Below are positions 23,086 to 48,195 of a stretch of 64,000 nucleotides of DNA, one piece after another (position 1 is the stretch's first letter; each line of letters begins with the position of its first letter). Both the position numbers and the translations under genes were made by a program. The notes under the pieces are model-generated. The model did no database searches, was not told where the DNA came from, and saw only the letters and a list, made by a program, of their open reading frames with translations. This DNA comes from Reticulitermes lucifugus (taxonomy: Eukaryota; Arthropoda; Insecta; Blattodea; Rhinotermitidae), in contig JAKCWW010001086.1 of assembly GCA_026260175.1 (NCBI GenBank), positions 11,239-75,238 of the forward strand, given 5' to 3'.

Positions 23086-24557
23086 TGAGTATCCATCATG
23101 CTCTACAGGACTTGGTGATGAAATCAGGATCTGTACTGAGAGAAATCTGAACCCGGTCTAAATTCCAGGGAAAGTTTTGTAATATTTGGCACCGTCACTA
23201 GCTCAGACTGCACGGGGTCAAATGACAGGATTATCATTGAATAGTGAATTGTAAGGGATTTGAAAGCAATCGCATGTGGCCTGATTTAAACACTATCTCC
23301 GAATTTTCCGGAAGAAACTAAGGGAAGCCGTGGAAAAAAAAACAACTAGCTCGAGGTAACAAGTCTCCAGATTTCGATATTACCCGGTAACTCCCTAATA
23401 CAAAATGTTAATTACTCAATCGCAAAATTTGATGCGTATTCTGGAAAAGATCAGTGGCACTGATCCTGGAGTAGGGTGTCCAGACGTCCTGCTTTTAACA
23501 GGATCGTCCCGACGAATAGAAAATGGTACGCCTATTGTCCTGTTCTCATCATAACACTGGCACACATACTTGTGCAATTCCTACTAGTTATTTAGAAGTT
23601 AAACGAAATATACTATCTCAGGTTCATTCTGATGTTTTGTAAGTTTTAAATTTCACTTCTATAAGCAATAAACATCTGAAGCCTTTCTCACCGTCACGCT
23701 TAAGTGTCCCATTTTTCAATTTTCCAATTCTGGTAACCCTATCCCAGGGAATTCTTTGAATATATTCTATGTCTCATCTTCCAAACAAACAGGAGAAAAT
23801 GGCAAAAGGCAAAACTATTTGCCCCCACCACCGTGTTGAAGCATGATACACTGTTCGTTTCCTGATGCTATGCATATGGTGCACAGAAAACACATGATAT
23901 ATTTTTATTTGCTAATCATTTCGGAGAGCAAGATATCAGGTAAACAGTATTCATTATCAGTCCTTCTTCCACACCACATAACAAAACTGTAAATTACAAC
24001 AGCTGTCACTGTAAATAAAGTTATATTTAGCAATGGCGTTAATGCGATTTTTTCACAGAGGTACAAAGAATGTTGGCATTTTTACTACAGAACAAGCGTT
24101 CCATCCTACTTTTCATTCTGTAGGTTCTGCCGACCATAAGCAACAGCTAGTCAGTTACAACGCATGCAGACAATGATTAATGCAGGCCAAATCTCTCATT
24201 ACTCTTCAGTTTATGATAAACAATTACTCGAGCTCAATTCATTGTAACAACAAATGCCCAGAGTTACCTGGTAAGTCTGGCCCAGCCTTCTACAGACAGT
24301 ATTATACATCTCTTCACTTAATCCATCCACTTACCACTTTAGCTGTATAAACATTCCTATGAATAATAATTTATGTTCATTTTAATGTGAACATGATCAT
24401 GTTGTCAGCTCACCCATCCCTTTGTTACAGCTGAAATGAAAGCCGAAGGTCTACAGCCTGCGCTGCATTCTGCTACACTTGTCAGGGAAACAATTTACTA
24501 ATTACAAGTGAAAGTCCATATCCACACTTAGAGATGGCCAGGCAATTAGAGCACATA

Positions 24558-24731
24558 CAGTTAAACACCTATTTAATGAATTGCTGGGGGATTTGAATAT
24601 ATTTCACTAAATCGAGGTTTTCATTAAATGGAGGTTTTCAATTAATATGGACCTATTGTCGGGACATGAAAAAATCATCACTAACTCCGGGATTTCACTA
24701 AATGCGGGAACATTAAATGGGGGTTTTACTG
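24558..24731 (+). mobile_element. pogo/Tigger-like MITE, copy 3
   Basis: A 174-bp element with TA target duplications at 24556-24557 and 24732-24733. Terminal inverted repeats are CAGTTAAACACCTATTTAAT (left) and CAGTAAAACCCCCATTTAAT (right, reverse strand). The internal sequence is about 90% like copy 2 by eye. It is intergenic between GNBP and ARPC4. Confidence 0.75.
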
Positions 24732-26254
24732 TATTTCAGAATTCCATCTCTGCAACAGCTGGGTAAGTCAGTGGACTAAACAGGATTTCAAGGTCATGTA
24801 ATGTGTGCCATTTACAGAAAGGTACAAGCAGTTAAATATGTATGTATGCATTGGCAATGAAAATATTTTGTAAGCAAGAAAGTACTTTTTTTTTTCCACA
24901 TACTGTACCCAAATATTGAGAAAACTCAAAATTATCTGCACCTGCATTCCTCCTAAAGCACATCAGAAGTTTGCGTGGGGCCAGGTTTGGGTCTGGTAGC
25001 ACAGAAAATATTTCGGTTTAAGCTTCGTTCAAATGATAGCAGTCAACTGTCACACAGAATACTTCGGGCTTTTGTGGACCACTTTTTTCTCACCGAAAAA
25101 GTTACTCTTAATAACATCTGTCATGTGGTCATGACACAATCAGAAAAACCAGCACAGTCAGCTGCAATGCTACCCGTGTGTTGCAAACTAGGCAGCATCG
25201 CTGATCGGTGCCAGAGACACAGAGAGGGACACTGCAAAGAGGGAAGTACTGATGACGACCTCAGCCGACTCCTGCGAACGGTGTTGCACAGTACACAACG
25301 TGTTAAGCTGCATCCACCCAAACGATGCTAAAAGAATTTTACAAAGCTGACAGAATGTTGATGCTGAGAAACTGTGCTGGCAGCAAAGCTGCATTCTATC
25401 AGCTACCAGTACACCTCAAATAACTGTTTGTTACCAACGTCGGTGTGGACTACGCAAGCAACTTTCAACATTATTTTTGGCTCTTAATGAGATGGGGAGA
25501 ATAATTTATTGTTGGCACAAATGGAATACAGCAAAGATACATGCATGCAATGTACTAAATTACACTTCCTTAGAAGGTGGTGCATTCAGAATTACCTAAT
25601 GAATGTTCCTTTTTGCAGGAGCTTGGGTAACTCGGTTCAGCACCCAGGGTTGACTTTCTCTGGTATTTTCAAAGCTGCCCTCTCCCAAAAAACAGTTCAC
25701 GGTGACACCTTAAAATTTTGCACGTAGTATACTTATACCATTCATCAAATGCCAAAAACAAATAAAATGTTCTTACAGCATCATGAAATAATCAATTCCA
25801 GGATTACTGGAAATTATACATTAAAATAAACAAGACATTAATGACACAACAGTCGGGGCAGATTGTAAATGTCTCAGGCTTCACTGGGGCTAGAACAAAA
25901 GGAAGTCAGGCCTTGGTCAGGTATGAATGACAACATATCTGAAGGTACGCTTCAAAGCCTGGCTTGGGTTCGGTCCTCTCGCTAGGCCATGCAGACCTCT
26001 AATGCACGTTTTACTGGCTACCAAGATAAGTTTCTTGCTAACCCTTACGAAGAATTTTCTCATTTTAATTTTGGTTTCACAGTTTTAGAAGCAAACAAAA
26101 TTCCCATTTTAAATCCTGAATTACATCATGCACAGTGCTGCAATGAAACATATGTCAGAAGCACAGCACCAACATTGGGTTTTCAATAATTCAACCCTTT
26201 GAACAGCAGCTTTTTCCCTCACCTGTTCCAGCCTCACACAGTGAGTTAAATAAA

Positions 26255-26350
26255 GACACTTCTCTGTTGTGATATTTGAGGTTCTCATGGTGTACTAAGC
26301 AGAATTAGGTCTTCTTGGATCTGACGCTGTAGTGTCTTGTAGAAATTTGC
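26255..26350. repeat. Family C single arm
   Basis: TGATATTTGAGGTTCTCATG and GTCTTCTTGGATCTGACGCT match the outer left part of the copy at 47145. It lies just beyond the proposed ARPC4 poly(A) site. Confidence 0.35.
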
Positions 26351-26485
26351 CTGCACTTTGAATGAACGTACTGCCTCCAACTGCAGGGTAAAAGATAAGT
26401 CACTCTCTTACCCTGAAATTGGAGGAAGAAGTTCCTCTCCGAAACTTCAGTAAATTTCCACTACACAACAGTACATACCCACATA

Positions 26486-26491
26486 TTTATT
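26486..26491 (-). other. Candidate poly(A) signal of ARPC4
   Basis: AATAAA on the minus strand about 410 bases past the ARPC4 stop codon, giving a plausible 3' UTR to about 26465. Other AATAAA copies exist further away, so this is a best guess. Confidence 0.35.
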
Positions 26492-26900
26492 CATTTGCAT
26501 TAATGGATTACATATCCCAGAAGACTGTATTCTTCTTTACGTTTCTTTTCTGTAAGCAGTTCATTACCTCTCACACACACACCGACATCAGTATATGTTC
26601 ATACTGCTCAAACTGTTAACAGCTTTGATACAGATTTCAGAGTAACTACCGCTCACCAATTTTGAAATTATAACATGAACAGAAACACAAAATACTAAAA
26701 GTATTACGGCCCACAACTGCACTGGCCTTCTTATATATAACAGTGACAGGTAATGACACTGCTTTCAGTCAGTAATTATATTCCACTTGAGTTACATTCA
26801 TGCTGTATATCACAAGGAGCGAGCACTCAGGATTCATTATGGATGTTGAATGAGTGCACAGATGTGAGAAGTTCTTCAGTCATTGCTACTGCTCCCATGA

Positions 26901-29900
26901 CTAGAACTGAAAACAGAAACAAGCACTTATTAACAGCTCAACTGCAGGACGTGTAACTAGTCTGTACTTAGAGTACAATGCCCTAGGTTTTGATATAAGA
27001 TTTACTGACATTTAGGTGAAGGAGTGGAAAGTCAACAATCGTGACTCAACATAAATAAAATGTTTCTCTAAAGGTATGTGACAGTGGCTGATTCATTATA
27101 ACTTTATTTGCCACCAAATGTCTCATGTATGCCCACCACGTACGTTTCGGGGGCAAATTTCAGTGACAGTATTTTTGCACATTTTTCAACAGACATACTG
27201 TAGGCCTACTGTGTCCAGTGCCTGATCAGGTCACGATGAAATACAAGCTTTCTTATGGCATGGACATTTAGAAAATATGACAAAAAGAAGTGTAATGAAG
27301 AAGAAACCAAAATAAACATATTAAACAAACAAACAAAGGCATGATCACAAGAAGGTGCTGCTGATATCCAAAACCAATCAGTTTGTTCAAACAATGTTAT
27401 GGGGAGGCAGCCTGCAGCACTAAATTTAAGACTGACTGCTCTCTCGAAACCAAAAAGGAAAAGTCCTCTGTGCCATTTTGCAACGTGTAACACATTCCTC
27501 AGGGGCGCACATGCTATCTTGCATCTTGTCACATCCCACACAGAACACAATCTCTTATGCCACATACATATTCTGTTCAAATGTCCTTCCCGCATAATCA
27601 AGCGCACGTTTCAAGTATCAGCGACAAAGGACATAAGATATGTTAGAACACTTTCTGTCTGAAAGAAACTTAAACAACAAAGTCAACTATGAGGTATTAA
27701 ATGGAAAAACACAGTGTATATGCATAGTAATTTGTTTATGTCTATGAAGTGATTAACACATTACACTCACCCTTTTGAGAAATTCTTCTGAGCAAATCCT
27801 TGCACGTGCATTTGCAGCAAGCTTCATTTCACTAATTTCCTTGTCAATTTCCTCCATAAAATGAATTACAAAGTCAACCAATTTATGTTTATACATTTGC
27901 TCAATATGAAAGTTAGTTATTAGGAAACTGATATCATAGCCCTGCAAATAAAAATATGAGAAGAAAAAATGAGAAGATAATGTCAAACGTAGTTCATAGA
28001 AAATGAAGTGCACAGAAAAGTAATAAAATACAATAAAACTGAAATTAATGTATGAAAATATACTCTACTAGCGCAAAAAAAAATGTTGAAACATAGGTGC
28101 AAAATACACAGAAAGTGGGAAAAGAGAACTAGAAACAAAGATTAAAAACAGAAACTAACATGTGTAGATACAAGTCCATGTTATTTTTAAAAATTTAAGT
28201 ACATATGCATTGTGTGCATGTACATGTATGTGTGTGCATGCACACATGCACGCGCACGCACACACACACACAGAGGGTTATAATACTTTCAGCTACAATG
28301 AACTACAGAATATACAGCAAACAGTTTTATGCTAGTATTCAATACCTTAAAGTCTCATTATGGTGCCACACAGTGTCAAATGTGGCTAAGATATAATGAA
28401 ATAGTGTTCTTTTGTCACTGAAAAATAATGTGTTGATAAGAAAAAAAATTCACTGACAACAGACTGCAACCACACACAAACATCACATTCCAGTCATATC
28501 AATTATGGTTATAAATACTTCATGTCTCATTTAAAAGGAAATTCTGAATCAACCACTTCAATAACCACTACATACTGATCACAGCATGAAGATTTCCCCA
28601 CATCTGGCATCAAAGAAATTTAATACACAACAAAAAATAAGGAAATATCTGCAATTCAAAGAGATTTCTTGTTTCATCAGTTCCAGTATTGGATACTTAT
28701 TCAAAACATCTTTACCTCAACAGGCTTCCTTCTTAGAACAATGAAATTCTCAGCACGCATCATCATGAAACGCATGAATTTGTGACACAGGATGCGTTCG
28801 ATTTCATCTGCTTGCTTAACAGCTATGCTTATCCTTACAGAATTTATTGATGTTTCAATAAGAACTTTCTCTTTTTCATTTCGACTGATGACAACAGGAG
28901 TCAAAAGCAGTTCTTTACTAGTCCTGCACAAAAATATAAATAGCACACAATATTTCATGCTGAAGTAAACAAAGTCTTATCAATGGTTACAAAACAAAAT
29001 TACCTGAAAAAGAAACTGTTGCTTAAAGAAGTCATTTCATCCCACCAGAGGCAGTAATGTGATGGACACTCATCCTGGGTTAATTGCAACAAGTTCAATA
29101 AAACATGACACACATTTGCTTGATAAAATCACGTCTTGAAAAAGGCACCTTTACGCCTGAACAAATAATACTGTCACACATGGCTTTACTGTTTTAAAAT
29201 TTAAAATATACTAAATCAATAGCTACTCAGCATATATAGTACACTTAAACATCATGAATGCTACCACTACACCTCATTATCCAGTATAATCCAGTCTACA
29301 ACTTAACAGCATATTCCTCTCTGCACATTCATATGAATGTAAATTACATACTCAGATATAGGAACAGTCTGTTGGCTTAAAATGCAACTGAAACTCTGAA
29401 AACTGTGAAAATAATACACAGGTAAGTGGAGCCATATGTAATGTCTAAGAATGAACTTTCAAGCCTTCACAACATTTCACTTTACTAACCTCACTTCAAC
29501 CTCAGGTTTATTGTGTCTTTCTACAACCTGGGATGAAAAATTATCCAAACACATGGCAGCAGTCAAGGTATGCCTCACAGCAGTTAAGTATGGCCGTAAC
29601 GTTGCAGCCTGAAATTGGAAACAAGCATTTCAATTGAAATTGTACATGCACGCACAAGTGCTTACAAATGCACGCATACACACACGCACAAACAAGCCTA
29701 TGGTATGAGTCATTAATTTCTTTGCAAAACCTACAATACCACAATCTAAATGTAATTTGAACACATAAGAAATGGGCCTAATGCCACAATATAACACCTC
29801 ATAATTAAACATTTTTCTTACGCTTTTCGATGCATTAACGGGTAAAAGAGCCTAGAAAAACAAGGTCAGTCATCTAGGCTGTCACGCCTTGTGGTCTGGT

Positions 29901-30104
29901 AGATAAGATCAGACGTGTCGGAGCAACCTCATGCCCCCAACTTTTCGGTCGAAAACACAATCGAGCAACCTTATAATCAACTATGGCATTTTAAATACAG
30001 ACGTCAAACTGCACCCCTTCCCGGCAGTTCCTAACACAATACCATTCACAAACACCGTAGCCTTCATACTGTGGGCGAAGAACAGGATTTCCTTTACTCA
30101 CCAT
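26901..30104 (-). CDS. Arpc4: Actin-related protein 2/3 complex subunit 4 (ARPC4, p20-Arc)
   Basis: Core subunit of the Arp2/3 complex, which nucleates branched actin filaments. Exons: 30104-30102 (ATG only), 29608-29490, 28923-28716, 27941-27771, 26906-26901. The first exon contributes just the Met, followed at once by donor GTGAGT; the last contributes Phe plus TAG after acceptor CTGTTTTCAG. The spliced product is 168 aa, exactly the mammalian length, and nearly identical throughout ([34 protein letters not shown]-type core; [34 protein letters not shown]). The 5' end faces Pak3. The assignment is secure; the two tiny terminal exons are the least certain parts but fit in frame and length. 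Confidence 0.95.
28211..28273. repeat. Alternating purine-pyrimidine tract (ARPC4 intron)
   Basis: TG/CA/CG alternation with internal symmetry (GTGTGTGCATGCACACA) running into (CA)n; potential Z-DNA or cruciform. Confidence 0.7.
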
Positions 30105-30932
30105 AGTTTACTGTATGTCGGGATGGCCAAAACTAAACTAAAGTCTCAGTCGACACCTAACAAGCACACCAAAACTCAAAAAAACAGCCTAAGACTAGCC
30201 TGTCTTTCCTGTGCTTAACGTGGGCGAGTCCACTGCCACGGATTATCTACATACGGTCGAATTGGTACCAACTATTATCACAAAAATTCTTCCTGATAAA
30301 GGCCAATTCAACTACGTCATTGAACAAAGACTGTACAAATCACACGATCCGTGATACCAAAAGCATGAAGTCTATACTGTCTGTAATATATAGATACGGA
30401 CGGGGAAGCAATGCGAAATCTATTAGCCGGAGCTAACTCGCGGCTGGAACTGGCTGCATGATTCTCATTACCGAAAGCCAAAAAATAAACCTTGCTTTGA
30501 GTCAACTCTAATCCCTGCAAGAAACCACTCATACACACCGATCTTTGAACCATTAGTGGAGGGGGGTTCAACGAAAGTTAGGAATGTAATCTGTGATGTA
30601 TGGTGATAAAAGGAAGTGGGTAGGTTTTGTAGATATTGCTGGAAATTTACAAGACGGTTATTGCTAAGGTGTTTTACACATTAGGTGGATTGTTTTCTAT
30701 TTATATTAAGCGCGTTCCTCAAATGTCTCATGTAGATCATGTAATGTGATAATATTGAACCTGTGGTTTACATATTGCAGGACTGCTGTCCTACTAGAAA
30801 TGTGTGGTTAAAAATGAATAAAATGTAATTATGTATGTGACACATAGTGTGCTGAGAAGTTATGTACAGGGACATGATATTGATACCTTGGGGACAAAAC
30901 ATTACTTGAGCACAACTGCATATTTGTTCCAG
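30105..30932. promoter_or_regulatory. Shared divergent promoter region of ARPC4 and Pak3
   Basis: 828 bases between the ARPC4 ATG (minus strand) and the first recognised Pak3 exon (plus strand). It must hold the ARPC4 5' UTR and promoter. Pak3 probably has an untranslated first exon here as well, because its first coding exon begins at a splice acceptor (CCAG at 30929-30932). No TATA box stands out. No coding signal was recognised inside. Confidence 0.5.
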
Positions 30933-30958
30933 GTGATGTATATTTATCAGCATTAGAA

Positions 30959-42541
<11,583 letters not shown>

Positions 42542-43324
42542 CATTTTAAAATTTTATTAAATCAGAATGTAGATACAGGGGAGCAAATGGCAGCTTTTGC
42601 TCCTGCAACCTGTGCGTGGAAGAAATGGGTATAGTGGAAGCAAATATCAAGAGTTGCGGCTAGCTTAGCATTGTAAGTTGCAATATTAAGAGCAATTAAA
42701 TCCACTTAGTTTGGACCCCAAGACCTCTAGAGACATGAATTCTGTAAGTATATGGTCTTGAACATACTTAATGTGTGGCCACAGGTGTTCAATTTTAAGA
42801 AGGCTAGGAAAATTTTTGTACCATTTTAATTACAGAAATATGTTTTATGAACATTATATTTTTTACAGCTTTGCAGGTTAATTATTTCTGGGAACTGCCT
42901 TACTGAGAGGGAAATAACAGTAAAAGACTGTCTCTTTTCCTTGGTGTATAATATATTTTGTTATTGAACTTTTGATATGTAGCAGTATTCCCAAACAGTA
43001 TTCCATGCACTTCTGGGGCTTTGTGGTGTGTTTTCCAGAGTTCCATAGAGACATTCCCTTAATGGCAATAAGCAGTTTTTACAATTAATCGAAAACCTGA
43101 TTCTGTTGCCAAGGAAATCCATGATCATAGATGCCAAAAATTTGAAACAGTAGAAGAAACATTGCTCTCAATCAGTAGAAACTGCACTACAAGTAGTTTA
43201 AAGTTCAATTTATTAAGTCCGTCTCTTCTGTGTTCTGTATATAGTTGCCTTGCTGTCATTTTGTAACTGCAGCTTTAAGTTTGACTTGTAAGATTCTGTT
43301 AATATGGGGGTGGGGGGCTTGGAT

Positions 43325-43330
43325 AATAAA
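43325..43330 (+). other. Candidate poly(A) signal of Pak3
   Basis: AATAAA about 785 bases past the Pak3 stop; further AATAAA copies near 43908 and 44406 could be alternative ends. The stretch from the stop to here has no coding signal and is read as 3' UTR. Confidence 0.35.
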
Positions 43331-43654
43331 ATTTTAGAAACATTGTATAATATGCGTTGATAAATAATGACCTGGCACTGCATGACACTCAGTTCTTAGT
43401 TTTCTGTAAAAATAGTTCATATAGAATGCTGTGCCAAGAAAAAGTGTCTGCTTTATACAACCCAGTCCACATCAAGATAACAGAAAATATGAAGCTGATA
43501 TGCATGTTAGGAGCACAGGATCATATTAGACAATCTGAAATTCCTAAATCAACTTTGAATTTAATTTTATTTATGAGACTGTATAAATCCATTTGGGACT
43601 GAGAAATAACTGCAAACTTTTAAATCCATTTAGGACTCAAGAGCAACAAAATGG

Positions 43655-43802
43655 GTAGTTGGAGCTCCTTCTCTGGGGCTAGAGCAGTCGGGATATGAAG
43701 CTGACCACTTGCCACCATCTGGTGCCAAGGTTAAGAATGAGTGGGGCTATACCTCCTCTACCTCCTGTGCCTTTATGGGGTCCATAGGGACAACTTTACT
43801 CA
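43655..43802 (+). mobile_element. 5'-truncated SINE family 1 copy
   Basis: Only the 3' half is present: GCTGACCACTTGCCACCATC through AAGGTTAAGAATGAGTGG to GGGACAACTTTACTC. Confidence 0.7.
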
Positions 43803-45899
43803 GAATAGACATAAAACTCAACCCTTGCCTCTGGACTTATGATTTGAAAGATGTTACTGAAAAACTTATTTCAGGGATTTAAATGTTATAGATTTGTAAA
43901 CAGGTTGAATAAAACTTAACACTGATCCCTAGTTTTCAGAAGTAACATAAAGAAAACTGCACCAGTTTGTGGCTAATTTTGTACATGAAATGAACCCACC
44001 ACATGGGGCACATGGCCTGAGAATGATGAAATCAAAATGAAGTAAATTTTTGCCATACTTTTATTATTAGAATAGGAAATGAATGGTGCCTGTTATGAAA
44101 GTCACTAAGGTTTTATGTTATGTGTAGTGTAATCCAGTATTTTGCTCAAATCTGTGCAATAGAACTGTTAACACATCTGTACATACCAATACACATAGAG
44201 GTTCAGTGATGATGGAAACTAATAGACTTTAATAATGCCGTCATCACTGATGTGATGTGGAGCTCAAGGGCTGCTTGATCTCATGCACAGTAAGCATTAC
44301 TGAAAGGCATACCTAATCTAGAAGAAAGTTTTACTCACATTTAGTTAGGTACATGCCAAATTACACTTTGTCCATTACTGAATTTTTTAATTACTTTTAT
44401 ACTGTGAATAAACTGTTAGACCTGCCTGTATTTTGATGATGTAATGAACTTGGTGTCACTACTGGAGAATTAAAAGCACAACTGTGTATCATTAGGAAGT
44501 AGGTTTTGCTGGTGTATGTCCCCAACAGAGATCAATTTAAGCATACATTTTGGAGGTGTGCATATATTTATAAGTTCCTATTGGGAAATGCCCAACTATT
44601 TTGGGAGCAAAGTTTTGCTTCATGAATGCATACTGAGAACTCTGCTCAAGCATTTTAAATTATATCACAGTACCTAATTCCAGAACATGCAGATGTTAAA
44701 ACAAGATGCTTTGTAGATTGTTAGCAAACACTGCAAGTTAAATGGGTACTTTTTTTTTTTATAGAATACTTTGCATCACAGTGTGAATTTTGTATCTGTA
44801 TTGTATTTGTGCATTTTGAAACTGTAGTGATCTGTTAACATGCAGAAACAACTCATTGGAAATCTTCAGAATATGCTGAAACATATGAAATATATGTAAA
44901 GCTATGAAAGCCTGAAATCCAAGTCCAGAAATGGTGTGTAAGATAAGAGTACTGTCAGCACAGAGTCACATTTGATACCGAACCAAACGGAATCACAAAC
45001 AGAAGAAAACCCACAATCTATGACTCAAACAGTACTCAAGTTGGATTTGGCCCTAGTGTCTGGATGCCTATCACATAACCAAACGGTACTCATTATAATT
45101 ATCTGGTCACATTAAATGCCCCTTGTTTTGTACCGCTGGTTGGAGGTCTTATAAGGCAATGTTGGGAGGGTGAGCAGTGGCTTATTTTACAATCTAATGA
45201 CGTACTGTGTGTTATGCAATGCTGTAGATGGTTGTAGTGCAACTGAAGTATGCTTCAGTTAAATCACAGTAATATCAGTATTCAGCATCTACTATAAAAG
45301 GGAACTATTGTATCAACATATCAAACACATTCCATGATCTGTGCTCAACTCAGAGAAAATGTTTGTTAACACTTTAACCCAAGACTTAAATCCTTTTGAA
45401 ATTATTTTTTACACACTATATAAACAATCCGCTGTTCAGTTTCCAAATAATGAAAATTCATAACATGAACAAATATTTTGTATAGATGTACATATTTTGT
45501 ATACTGAATTCCTTGAGAGAAAATGTGCAGCATGACTATTCCATGCAAGAATAATAATACTACTGTGCACCATGGGAATCAAAATCAAATTTTGAGAGGT
45601 TCAGGGTATCAAACCTTACTTTGTACCATTCTCATTTTTACAAATTCTTGCCTGTAGCATAATTTTGCTGATTTGTTGCACAGTATGTCTATCTGCATGG
45701 TTAAAGGTTTTTACAGTGGTGAATATTCGCATTGTGCTCTTCTCTGTTGCATGTAGTTCAGTCAGTCTGTACATCCCAAACTACAATGTGGTCACAACCC
45801 ACAACACAATATGAGCGTGTATATTGGGGCTGTCCAAACATAGAGATTTTCAAACTTTCATGAAATTTAGCTTCACGATAAATATGATTTTTGTATTAG

Positions 45900-46055
45900 A
45901 CCCATACTGGGGCCCACCTACCCTCTTTTCAGTGGAGGGCTTTGTACCTGGTGTCTGAAACTGATCATTCACTTCTGCAGGTAATACCTCCATTCCCCCT
46001 ACATGCCTTCAGGGTGTACTGCTTAACTGAGCACAGGAACAACTCTACATATGAA
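45900..46055 (+). mobile_element. 5'-truncated, decayed SINE family 1 copy
   Basis: Shows ACTGGGGCCCACCTACCCTC and CCCCCTACATGCCTTCAGGG with a small insertion before the terminal GGAACAACT. Confidence 0.6.
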
Positions 46056-46103
46056 ATATTAAACAAAAGATGAGCATAATACTGTTTTTTGTACAACTAC
46101 AAC

Positions 46104-46105
<2 letters not shown>

Positions 46106-46139
<34 letters not shown>

Positions 46140-46151
46140 CGCGCGTGTGCG
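46106..46151 (+). repeat. (GT)n microsatellite with GC-alternating end
   Basis: About 15 GT units followed by GCGTGCGCGCGTGTGCG; next to hairpin family B copy 1. Confidence 0.9.
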
Positions 46152-46159
46152 AGTTTTAA

Positions 46160-46350
46160 GGTTTTCATGGTGGTGTAGATGAGGATTCTCTTCTTCTGGC
46201 ATACAACGCTGTGTCAGTGGGTTATCGGATCATGACATTTCAAGGCAATACAGGACCTATCGGACCATGAAGATAAGGACCTTACATTGCCTCAAAACAC
46301 GGGATCTGCTGACCCACTGATGCAGTGTCATACCCCCAAAGAACAGAAGC
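46160..46350. repeat. Hairpin repeat family B, copy 1
   Basis: Imperfect inverted repeat: TGTGTCAGTGGGTTATCGGA and CATTTCAAGGCAAT on the left; ATTGCCTCAAAACACGGGAT and GACCCACTGATGCAGTGTCA on the right. No clean target duplication was found. Confidence 0.6.
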
Positions 46351-47144
46351 CTCAACAGTGTATATTGTGGGTATTTGACACACAACTTTATATTTTTGCA
46401 ATGGAGTAAGTATGTCAAAAGACGACTGCTGCCAAGTGTTTCAAAAGTGTCTTCCAAGATATTCCTGCTTTAATTAGTATTTTAACCTTTAAAATTTAAA
46501 GCATAATTACTTCAGACATTAAACAGAAATTCTTTTGCTTCACTTTACTTAGTCAAACCTCTTCTACCAGTAGGTGTAGAGGGAGTGTAGTGTTAGCAAA
46601 TTCTTTTGCATGCAAACCAAACATCTTTCTATTTTATTGCTTCCAGTGTGTAGCGCGTACAAAATGTTCACAACAGTAATTATCTCTTTGCAATCCTCTT
46701 TAAAATTCTGTTATGTGGATCATGACAGGACAGAATAATAAAGTATCACCAGTATGAAATGTATAAAGTGTGTGTGTTGAACTACCTGGTTTTGCATTTG
46801 TATTCAGGAAAGAGTGACAAAAAGCCAGTCTTTCATTAAAAGATTGTAAACTGTTAACAGTAAATGTTATGAAATCTGTACAAAACATAATATTTACTCT
46901 AAAAATGCATTGTTACCAAATATACAAATATGTGAAAAGTCTTGAAAATGTGGTTTCATTTTACATGCTTTTTCCCTAAAATTTTATTCCTTTTGTTATA
47001 GGTATTAAAGCTCTTCTCCCCCATTTGCTTCTGTAATTGTTACCTTTTCTTCTTTGAGTTTAGATTCCCTATTGCCCTTGAAGTTCTGCTATGCCCCCTC
47101 CTTTTAAGTTGGCAGAAGAAACAATGTTGCAAGATTTGAGGTTC

Positions 47145-47390
47145 TGTCACAGCAGTTTTGATGAAGATCAAGTCTTCTTGGATGTTACACTATATACATT
47201 TGTAAATTGTTAGTTACCAACATTTTAGAGGAGCACAGTGTCTCCCATCTTCAGCATCTAGCAGTACAAGATGAGTATTCTTCGTGGAATGCTGGACCCT
47301 GAAAAATGCTGGCAGTATACTTCTCCAGAACGTTGGAAACTATTCACCAGTCAACATGTTTAACATCCCAGAAGACTTGGATGTCCAAGA
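47145..47390. repeat. Hairpin repeat family C, copy 1
   Basis: The left part TCTTCTTGGATGTTACAC and TTAGTTACCAACATTTTAGA pairs loosely with the right part CCAGAACGTTGGAAACTA and TTTAACATCCCAGAAGACTT. A related single arm lies at 26255-26350 and a related dyad at 59690-59870. Confidence 0.5.
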
Positions 47391-47416
47391 TTAATTCTGT
47401 ATAAAGACATCCTTAA

Positions 47417-47545
47417 CCCTCTGACACCTCACGCAGTGTGAAGCTCAAAATGCTGAATGGCCAGTACAGGCCTGGTGTGGCAGCACCCATCTAAATTCTG
47501 GTCCCCTGCATATCATGCCACACATTTAATTCCAGTGCCAAAGGG
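47417..47545. mobile_element. TTAA-flanked piggyBac-like MITE
   Basis: 129 bp bounded by TTAA (47413-47416, 47546-47549). The inverted ends are CCCTCTGACACC and, on the reverse strand, CCCTTTGGCACT. TTAA plus CCC/GGG ends is the piggyBac superfamily pattern. Confidence 0.65.
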
Positions 47546-47907
47546 TTAAGAATTTTTTCCAAACAAATATGAGCTACAAAAAGCCCTTTAAAGTGAAATC
47601 ATAATAAATACTGAAATGACAATTGCAGTATATCTTCAATAATACATAACACTGATACTATAAAAAGCAGCAACCAATGAAGACATTACACTGAAATTTT
47701 GTTATGATGACAGTTTGTAATAGCAAGAAAATGATTGTAACACTACCCATTATAGCCAGATTTACATTTGGCAACATAAACATCACATCCAGAATCAAAT
47801 ATGTTTTTTGGGATATCTCATTATAACTACTAACTATGTGGGATTCCATAAAGGAATTATGAGGTATTGTGAGAGACTTACTTTGCAAGTGAATCACATT
47901 GGTAAGC

Positions 47908-48195
47908 AGCCAGGACAGCATGATATGGTGACTAGGCTATGGGCTGGATGATCTGGGTTTTGGCTCCCACCACAGGCAACACAGTTTTCTTTTCTCCAAA
48001 ATGTCGAGACTGGCCCCAAGGGCCCACCCAGCGTCCTATTCAATGGCTACTGGGCTTCTTTCTCCAAGGTGTAAAGGGGTCAGGGTGTGAAGTTTACTGA
48101 TCACCTCCATCTACTGCCAAGGTTAGGAATGAGTGGAGCTATACCTGTACGCCCCCTGCATGCCTTCATGGCGTAGACAGGGACAACTTTACCTT
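47908..48195 (+). mobile_element. SINE family 1 copy (intergenic)
   Basis: Near full-length sense copy: tRNA-like head with GTGACTAGGCTATGGGCTGG, then GACTGGCCCCAAGGGCCCAC, and the end GACAGGGACAACTTTACC. Confidence 0.8.

Larger units (their letters stand above)
20143..26480. other. Intergenic region between GNBP and ARPC4
   Basis: Holds SINE fragments, hairpin A copy 2, the 18-bp minisatellite and a pogo-like MITE, all listed separately. The remainder (about 23.1-24.5 and 24.75-26.2 kb) shows no exon, splice pair or family match that I can support. Confidence 0.6.

Noticed and set aside
22356-23099. Long ORFs on both strands encoding LYSIVV / YNTT-type repeats
   Set aside because: They are translations of the 18-bp minisatellite through an N gap; the unit length of 18 keeps any frame open.
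24975-25331. 118-codon plus-strand ORF
   Set aside because: No recognisable family, no splice context or poly(A) signal, and an equally long ORF on the opposite strand.
27206-27607. 133-codon minus-strand ORF
   Set aside because: It lies in the ARPC4 last intron, has no family resemblance, and its frame does not fit the gene.
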